NCBI GenBank assembly: GCA_910577065.1
Contig: CAJTLD010000038.1
Coordinates: 604 to 21,001 of the forward strand
Source: an uncultured Lachnospiraceae bacterium
Lineage (GTDB): Bacteria; Bacillota; Clostridia; Lachnospirales; Lachnospiraceae
Direction: 5' to 3'
DNA length: 20,398 nt
The notes below the pieces were generated by a model. It did not search any database. It worked only from the letters and a program-made list of their open reading frames with translations, and had not been told where the DNA came from. Both the position numbers and the translations under genes were made by a program. Below are positions 16,551 to 20,398 of this stretch, piece after piece (position 1 is the stretch's first letter; every line of letters begins with the position of its first letter).

Positions 16551-16586
16551 AAAAAAATACACCAGCTTTTCATATAAGCTGATGTA
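16551..16586 (-). terminator. Intrinsic terminator of the Spo0E-like gene
   Basis: On the minus strand TACATCAGCTT and AAGCTGGTGTA pair as an 11-bp stem with one G-U pair and a 7-nt loop (16558-16586), followed by a run of eight T residues. It begins about 12 nt after the stop of the Spo0E-like gene. Confidence 0.88.
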
Positions 16587-16598
16587 ATCGCACTAAAT

Positions 16599-16781
16599 CT
16601 ACTTACCCTGATATGCTAACTGCTTTTCACGCGCCTCCAGTTCTATGTATTTTTCTATCAAACGATCCATTTTCTGATTTGCTTCCATAAAATCTTCATC
16701 ATCCGTACCATGTTCAATCATTTCATTGACTATGCTTCTCTGACGTTCAATGTCCTCCTGCAATTCCAATAATTCTTTCAT
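16599..16781 (-). CDS. Spo0E-like aspartyl-phosphate phosphatase family protein
   Basis: A 60-residue protein. The pattern LLELQEDIERQRSIVNEMIE, an acidic turn, then NQKMDRLIEKYIELE matches the Spo0E helical hairpin, in which a (S/N)Q-x-x-D-x-LI motif and a nearby Tyr mark the second helix. Spo0E proteins remove phosphate from Spo0A~P and delay sporulation. Here the usual Ser is Asn (NQKMD), a substitution in the family motif, so activity should be checked. The frame opens at ATG 16793, but a GGAG lies 6 nt before the second ATG at 16781 and nothing suitable precedes the first, so 16781 is preferred. A 22-codon ORF and a Spo0A-box-like site lie upstream; a strong terminator follows. It is cytoplasmic. 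Confidence 0.72.
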   Translation of the reverse strand: MKELLELQEDIERQRSIVNEMIEHGTDDEDFMEANQKMDRLIEKYIELEAREKQLAYQGK

Positions 16782-16826
16782 TTTGTTCTCCATTAATTCA
16801 GTTTTTATCCGGACAACCTCCCTGCC

Positions 16827-16895
16827 TTATTTGGGCTTACGGATGCTGACAGTAACTTTACTTGGTTTTCCTGTGTTCCTTACCCTTGTAGACAT
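16827..16895 (-). CDS. Possible 22-residue basic microprotein upstream of the Spo0E-like gene
   Basis: ATG at 16893-16895 follows AGAGG with 5 nt spacing and opens a 22-codon frame, MSTRVRNTGKPSKVTVSIRK then two residues and TAA. Seven of 22 residues are Lys or Arg. An in-frame TAA lies just before the ribosome site, so it is not a fragment of a longer frame. It lies in the leader of the Spo0E-like gene, 45 nt before its start. It could be a leader peptide, a small real protein, or chance. No family is recognised. Confidence 0.4.
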   Translation of the reverse strand: MSTRVRNTGKPSKVTVSIRKPK

Positions 16896-16951
16896 TTTAA
16901 CCTCTTATCCAACAAAAATCAAACAAATTCGATAGTTTTTTTTCTGCTTAT

Positions 16952-16958
16952 TTCGACA
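16952..16958 (-). promoter_or_regulatory. Candidate Spo0A box
   Basis: The minus strand reads ATTTGTCGAAAT around this position, containing TGTCGAA, the core of the Spo0A-binding consensus. It lies about 57 nt upstream of the 22-codon ORF and 171 nt before the Spo0E-like start. A TTTTCGAAAA palindrome is adjacent (16963-16972). The rest of 16896-17030 is AT-rich with another palindrome, ACAAAATTTTGT (17005-17016), and no gene. Confidence 0.45.
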
Positions 16959-17033
16959 AATATTTTCGAAAATCACCTGAAATAGCCTGAAAACGTCGTT
17001 TGAAACAAAATTTTGTATCTACAGGTAAAGACA

Positions 17034-17060
17034 GCATCCGACAAAAATTGCGCCGGATGC
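17034..17060 (-). terminator. Hairpin after the DUF1540 gene
   Basis: GCATCCG and CGGATGC (17034-17040 / 17054-17060) form a 7-bp GC-rich stem with a 13-nt loop, starting about 20 nt after the DUF1540 stop. On the minus strand only a weak T-rich tail (TGTCTTTA) follows, so it is a weak intrinsic terminator. The plus-strand tail (CTCTTTT) is better but no plus-strand gene lies before it. Confidence 0.55.
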
Positions 17061-17080
17061 CTCTTTTCTCACTTTATCTG

Positions 17081-17395
17081 CTATTTGCAGCAAAATGACG
17101 TGCACTCTGTTTCACGGCATTCACAGGCATGTCTGCCGCCAATCCCAATCTGATCCGCATTGCATTTGCAGTCCTCATTATGCACACAGTTGCAGGCATG
17201 GCAGTCTACGTCAATATTTTTCCTCGGCTCGTTCATAGAATTTCTGACCGAATCGCCCTTTCTCTCACGGAAGCTTGAACAGCAGGTTCCCTGCGCATCT
17301 TTAGCGTCCTGTCCCTCTACCATAATATCTCCTTTGCAGCAGTACCGGTTTTCATTGTAATAACAATTCATTGCAGAACATTGTAATTTGGTCAT
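17081..17395 (-). CDS. DUF1540 domain protein with two Cys-rich repeats
   Basis: A 104-residue protein with 18 cysteines. The pattern C-x3-NC-x-YN...C-x5-I...A....T-C-x-SF of DUF1540 appears twice: residues about 5-42 (CSAMNCYYNENRYCC ... GTCCSSF) and about 63-101 (VDCHACNCVHNEDCKCNADQ ... TECTSF). The second repeat has extra Cys and His residues. Such domains probably bind metal through the cysteines, but the function is unknown; members are common in spore-forming Firmicutes. There is no signal peptide. The ATG follows AGGAAGGAA. It lies directly after the thrS terminator, with a TAGAAT at 17412-17417 that might be its -10 box. The family call is firm, the function open. Confidence 0.87.
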   Translation of the reverse strand: MTKLQCSAMNCYYNENRYCCKGDIMVEGQDAKDAQGTCCSSFRERKGDSVRNSMNEPRKNIDVDCHACNCVHNEDCKCNADQIGIGGRHACECRETECTSFCCK

Positions 17396-17417
17396 AATAT
17401 TCCTTCCTCTCTATTCT

Positions 17418-17450
17418 AAAAAATCCGGCCAGATATCACCGGCCGGATTT
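17418..17450 (-). terminator. Intrinsic terminator of thrS
   Basis: AAATCCGGCC and GGCCGGATTT (17421-17430 / 17441-17450) form a perfect 10-bp stem with a 10-nt loop; on the minus strand the stem runs into six T residues. It lies about 38 nt after the thrS stop. Confidence 0.92.
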
Positions 17451-17488
17451 AGTATTTGAAGGTATGCTGCAAATTATTCTTTTTATTT

Positions 17489-19453
17489 TTATGAGTTTTT
17501 GCCGGCCTCTTCTTCTTTACGGATTTCTTTGGAATCAATTTCTTTCCGGATATCCGAAATAAATTCGGAAAGCGGCCTGCTCCCTTCGTCTCCTGCAAAA
17601 CGGCTGCGGACGGATACCGTTTGCTCCTCTTCTTCCTTCTGGCCGACAACCAGCATATACGGCAGCTTATCCAGCCTTGCCTCGCGGATTTTAAAACCGA
17701 TTTTTTCGGAACGGTTGTCCACGGTAACGTCTATTCCGTTTTTCGCTAATTCCCTGCGCACAGATTCGGCATAGCCTTCGTATTTTTCGGAAATCGGAAG
17801 CACGCGCACCTGTTCCGCGCAAAGCCATGTCGGGAATTTGCCCGCATATTTTTCTATCAGCCAGGCCAGCGTCCTTTCATAGCAGCCCAGAGAAGTCCTG
17901 TGGATAATATACGGACGCACTTTATCGCCGTTTTGGTCAATATAATACATATCAAACTGTTCCGAAAGCAGCGCGTCCCACTGGATCGTAATCATCGTAT
18001 CGTCTTTGCCGTACACGTTTCGCGCATTGATATCTACCTTGGGCCCGTAAAATGCCGCTTCTCCGACATCCTCCACAAACGCAATATCCAATTCGTTTAA
18101 AATATCGCGCATATGCTGTTCGGTTTCCTCCCAGACCTGCGGTTCCCCGATATATTTTGCCCGGTTGTCAGGATCCCATTTGGAAAGATGGTACGTTACG
18201 TCTTCTTCCACACCAAGCGTTTTTAAACAATATTTGGCAAGCGCCAGGCATCCTTTAAATTCTTCCACCATCTGATCCGGGCGCACAATCAGGTGCCCTT
18301 CGGAAATTGTAAACTGGCGCACCCGGGTCAGCCCGTGCATCTCCCCGGAATCTTCCGCACGGAACAGAGTGGACGTTTCCCCCATGCGGTAAGGCAAATC
18401 GCGGTAAGAATGCTGCTCATTTTTATATACATAATACTGGAAGGGGCAGGTCATCGGACGAAGCGCAAAGACCTCCCTGTCCGTCTCCTCGTCGCCCAAT
18501 ACAAACATGCCTTCCTTATAGTGATCCCAATGCCCGGAAAGCTTATACAAATCCGATTTCGCCATAAGCGGCGTCCTGGTGCGCACATAGCCCCACTCTT
18601 TTTCCTCCAGATCTTCAATCCACCGCTGCAGTTTCATAATCATTTTGGTTCCCTTCGGCGTAAAAAGCGGCAGTCCCTGCCCAATGACATCTACCGTTGT
18701 GAACAGTCCCATTTCACGCCCCAAACGGTTGTGATCCCGCTTTTTTGCATCCTCAAGCTTCTCCAAATGCGCTTTTAATTCTTCTTTTTTATTAAAAGCC
18801 GTCCCATAAATACGCTGTAAGCGCGCTTTGTCTGAATCGCCGCGCCAGTATGCCATAGAAGAGGAAATCAGCTTATACGCCTTAATCCCTTTCGTGCTCA
18901 TCAGATGCGGGCCGGCGCATAAATCCACAAACCCGCCCTGGTCATAAAACGAAATCACAGCGTCTTCGGGCAGCTCCTGTATCAGTTCCACCTTAAACGG
19001 CTCATCCCTTTCTTCCATAAAACGGATTGCTTCTTCTTTGGGCAGCGTAAAACGGGAAATTTCATGCCCTTCCTTGATAATTTTTTTCATTTCCGCTTCA
19101 ATTTTATCCAAATCTTCCCGTGAAAACGGCTCCGTGTCAAAATCATAATAAAAACCGTCCTCAATTGCAGGCCCTATCGTCACTTTTGCTGACGGAAACA
19201 GGCGTTTTACCGCTTCTGCCATCACATGCGCCGCCGTATGGCGGATAACCGTAAGCCCTGCTTTATCGTTTGCCGTAACGATATTCAGATCGGCGTCCTC
19301 GTGGATCGTAGTACGCAAATCCACGATTTCTCCGTTTACTTCTCCGGCGCATGCCATCCTTGCCAAACCTTCGCTAATATCCTTTGCAATTTCAAATACG
19401 GATTTTGCTTCCGAATACTCCTTGACAGATCCATCTTTTAACGTAATTTTCAT
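17489..19453 (-). CDS. thrS: Threonine--tRNA ligase
   Basis: A 654-residue class II synthetase that joins threonine to tRNA-Thr in the cytoplasm. Domains: TGS (1-62); editing domain with HTAAH (72-76) and CAGPH (179-183), which hydrolyses mischarged Ser-tRNA; catalytic core with RTRTPLM (motif 1), FRAEDSGEMHGLTRVRQF (motif 2) and IIHRTSLGCYERTLAWLIE (motif 3); and a C-terminal anticodon-binding domain (about 550-645). Predicted zinc ligands are Cys336 (MTCP), His387 and His518. The usual QDDAH around the second ligand reads ISEGH, and the usual GALHGL reads GEMHGL, so it belongs to a diverged ThrS branch. The Glu/Lys-rich tail after 635 is probably unstructured. The ATG at 19453 follows AAAGGAAAGG. 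A T-box leader controls it, and it ends in its own terminator. Confidence 0.97.
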   Translation of the reverse strand: MKITLKDGSVKEYSEAKSVFEIAKDISEGLARMACAGEVNGEIVDLRTTIHEDADLNIVTANDKAGLTVIRHTAAHVMAEAVKRLFPSAKVTIGPAIEDGFYYDFDTEPFSREDLDKIEAEMKKIIKEGHEISRFTLPKEEAIRFMEERDEPFKVELIQELPEDAVISFYDQGGFVDLCAGPHLMSTKGIKAYKLISSSMAYWRGDSDKARLQRIYGTAFNKKEELKAHLEKLEDAKKRDHNRLGREMGLFTTVDVIGQGLPLFTPKGTKMIMKLQRWIEDLEEKEWGYVRTRTPLMAKSDLYKLSGHWDHYKEGMFVLGDEETDREVFALRPMTCPFQYYVYKNEQHSYRDLPYRMGETSTLFRAEDSGEMHGLTRVRQFTISEGHLIVRPDQMVEEFKGCLALAKYCLKTLGVEEDVTYHLSKWDPDNRAKYIGEPQVWEETEQHMRDILNELDIAFVEDVGEAAFYGPKVDINARNVYGKDDTMITIQWDALLSEQFDMYYIDQNGDKVRPYIIHRTSLGCYERTLAWLIEKYAGKFPTWLCAEQVRVLPISEKYEGYAESVRRELAKNGIDVTVDNRSEKIGFKIREARLDKLPYMLVVGQKEEEEQTVSVRSRFAGDEGSRPLSEFISDIRKEIDSKEIRKEEEAGKNS

Positions 19454-19489
19454 TTTATATTTTCCTTTCCTTTTTATTATTTATGGTAT

Positions 19490-19526
19490 AAAAAATCCCC
19501 GATACACTTTTTATGTGTATCAGGGA
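19490..19526 (-). terminator. T-box-controlled terminator
   Basis: TCCCTGATACAC and GTGTATCGGGGA on the minus strand (19515-19526 / 19496-19507) form a 12-bp stem with one wobble pair and a 7-nt loop, followed by six T residues. Its 5' arm lies just after the T-box sequence, as expected for the alternative fold. Confidence 0.93.
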
Positions 19527-19735
19527 CGATTCACACCGCGGTTCCACCCTGGTTTATTTTCCCATTGCAGGGAAAACATCTCATACGACGGTAACGGAAT
19601 CACCGGGCCGGATTAGAGCCACTCAGAGTTGGTTTTCAGCCGCTTCATGCAAAGATGCTTCCAGCACGCGCAAAAGCAAAACGCTTACTCCTGCGGGCAT
19701 CTCTCTCTGCTGCATTGCTACAGCTTACTCTTCTC
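19490..19735 (-). promoter_or_regulatory. T-box riboswitch leader of thrS (Thr specifier ACC)
   Basis: The minus strand carries CAGGGTGGAACCGCG (19537-19551), the invariant T-box that pairs with the free 3' end of uncharged tRNA. The stem I base is visible: AGAGT (19727-19731) pairs with ACTCT (19625-19629). Just inside its 3' side is ACC followed by A (19631-19633), a threonine codon in specifier position. A terminator at 19490-19526 competes with the antiterminator. Low charged tRNA-Thr therefore allows read-through into thrS. All key parts are present, so it should be active. Confidence 0.95.
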
Positions 19736-19772
19736 GTCTACGTATTCTCACAATTCAAGTTTTTGAATATCC

Positions 19773-20273
19773 TTATCTGCCGCAGCAGCGCTTATATTTC
19801 CTGCCGCTTCCGCACGGACATGGATCGTTACGCCCGGGCTTTTTGCCGACGATAACCGTACCTGATTTCTTCTGCTCCAAATACAGCCGTTTCTTCGTCT
19901 CCTCGTCATAAATATCATTCCACATCGGCAGGTTATAAAGCCAGTCCGCCTTTGCATCCACCATATTTTTATACAGCTTCTCTTTGTCAAATGCAAGGCT
20001 CACCCTGGTATCTTCTTCCATGGTCTGAATTGGATTCGGCTCTATCAGGCTGTCGTTAATCCCGTCCAAAAATCCGGTCATATCCATAATGCTCAGCCCA
20101 TACTTCTCTGCCAGTTCTTTTACCGTACCTTCTACTTTTTCATCCGGATTTAAAAGCAGCTTCTCATATACGCCTTTTTCCAGAAGAAAATACCTCTGCC
20201 AAAATCTCTGTAATTCCTGCTTGTCCGTCTTTTCATTATAGGCAACCTTCTGCCAGTTCTCTAATAAAGCCAT
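19773..20273 (-). CDS. SEC-C metal-binding motif protein
   Basis: A 166-residue soluble protein. The last 24 residues, KKPGRNDPCPCGSGRKYKRC plus CGR, are a SEC-C zinc motif: CxC at 152/154 and CC at 163/164. This motif closes SecA, where it binds zinc and SecB or ribosomes, but here the rest is not SecA; residues 1-140 are mostly charged helices (ENWQKVAYNEKTDKQELQRF, VKELAEKYGLSIMDMTGFLD) of unknown role. The function cannot be assigned; zinc binding is likely. The ATG follows AGGAGGAG. The gene lies between the tRNA-Glu terminator and the thrS T-box leader, about 40 nt before stem I. An ATTCAA/TTGAAT inverted repeat (19753-19768) follows its stop but has no T-run. Confidence 0.85.
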   Translation of the reverse strand: MALLENWQKVAYNEKTDKQELQRFWQRYFLLEKGVYEKLLLNPDEKVEGTVKELAEKYGLSIMDMTGFLDGINDSLIEPNPIQTMEEDTRVSLAFDKEKLYKNMVDAKADWLYNLPMWNDIYDEETKKRLYLEQKKSGTVIVGKKPGRNDPCPCGSGRKYKRCCGR

Positions 20274-20292
20274 ATGCGCGCTCCTCCTATTG

Positions 20293-20329
20293 AAAAAGTT
20301 CTGAAACCAAAATCAGGCATCAGAACTTT
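20293..20329 (-). terminator. Intrinsic terminator between tRNA-Glu and the SEC-C gene
   Basis: AAGTTCTGA and TCAGAACTT (20296-20304 / 20320-20328) form a perfect 9-bp stem with a 15-nt loop; the minus strand continues into five T residues. The T-run ends only 5 nt before the AGGAGG of the SEC-C gene. It most likely ends the tRNA transcript. Confidence 0.82.
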
Positions 20330-20338
20330 CGGGTTGGG

Positions 20339-20355
20339 CTGTTTATAATAAACAG
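20339..20355 (-). promoter_or_regulatory. Small hairpin or -10-like AT-rich element after tRNA-Glu
   Basis: CTGTTTA and TAAACAG form a perfect 7-bp inverted repeat with a 3-nt loop, 2 nt beyond the tRNA end. It may help 3' processing of the tRNA. The TTATTATAAAC inside it on the minus strand could also be a -10 box for the SEC-C gene, since no other room for a promoter exists there. Confidence 0.35.
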
Positions 20356-20357
20356 AA

Positions 20358-20398
20358 CAGTTCGTAGGGGAATCGAACCCCTGTTTCCGCCGTGAGAG
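20358..20398 (-). tRNA. tRNA-Glu (CTC), 3' part, cut by the window edge
   Basis: On the minus strand the window begins at the anticodon loop CTCTCAC (anticodon CTC), followed by the 3' stem GGCGG, a short variable loop, the T-arm AGGGG-TTCGATT-CCCCT, the acceptor strand ACGAACT and discriminator G. The loop and GGCGG stem match the usual bacterial tRNA-Glu layout (CCGCC-CTTTCAC-GGCGG in the TTC isoacceptor). CCA is not encoded. The 5' half lies outside, so the identity rests on the anticodon arm. Confidence 0.85.

Noticed and set aside
20358..20398. 3' end of tmRNA or tRNA-Ser
   Set aside because: The anticodon loop and GGCGG stem match tRNA-Glu, and the variable loop is short.

Overview
The window looks like chromosomal DNA from a spore-forming anaerobic Clostridium relative, most likely a Lachnospiraceae-type gut bacterium. 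The evidence is a T-box in front of thrS, a Spo0E-like protein next to a Spo0A-box-like site, a DUF1540 protein, a BlaI/M56 pair, and a very large secreted modular glycosidase. Base composition is mixed, roughly half GC. The species cannot be named from the sequence.

Left part (1-7150): the tail of a GNAT acetyltransferase; a BlaI repressor operon whose M56 membrane protease gene is broken by a short deletion; a divergent LysR regulator; an RsmF-type rRNA m5C methyltransferase converging on LysR; and an AI-2E family transporter gene broken by what looks like loss of one C. An 18-nt sequence occurs twice here in opposite orientations (282-299 and 5802-5819). The second copy abuts a gene remnant and about 150 nt of unexplained DNA. 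Two disrupted genes, a remnant and a repeat suggest a region in decay, though sequencing or assembly error is not excluded.

Centre (7191-16394): one gene of 3067 codons on the minus strand. It encodes a secreted GH2 beta-galactosidase (predicted acid/base Glu537, nucleophile Glu606), then cadherin-like sandwiches, four NPCBM-like modules, two FIVAR modules, an alanine coiled coil of 51 uninterrupted heptads, and a basic FN3 domain. No sortase signal is present. This is the most striking object in the window. It shares a bidirectional terminator with the transporter gene.

Right part (16551-20398), all minus strand: a Spo0E-like phosphatase gene preceded by a possible 22-codon ORF and a Spo0A-box-like site; a two-repeat DUF1540 Cys-rich protein; thrS with a complete T-box leader (specifier ACC, antiterminator, terminator); a SEC-C zinc-motif protein; and the 3' part of tRNA-Glu(CTC) running off the window. 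Most of these units have their own intrinsic terminator, so they look like separate short transcripts.

No CRISPR array, phage, insertion sequence with transposase, or canonical defence system was found. The best candidates for something undescribed are the architecture and stalk of the giant GH2 protein, the beta-propeller-like sensor domain of the M56 protein, and the small ORF with the 0A-like box beside the Spo0E gene.
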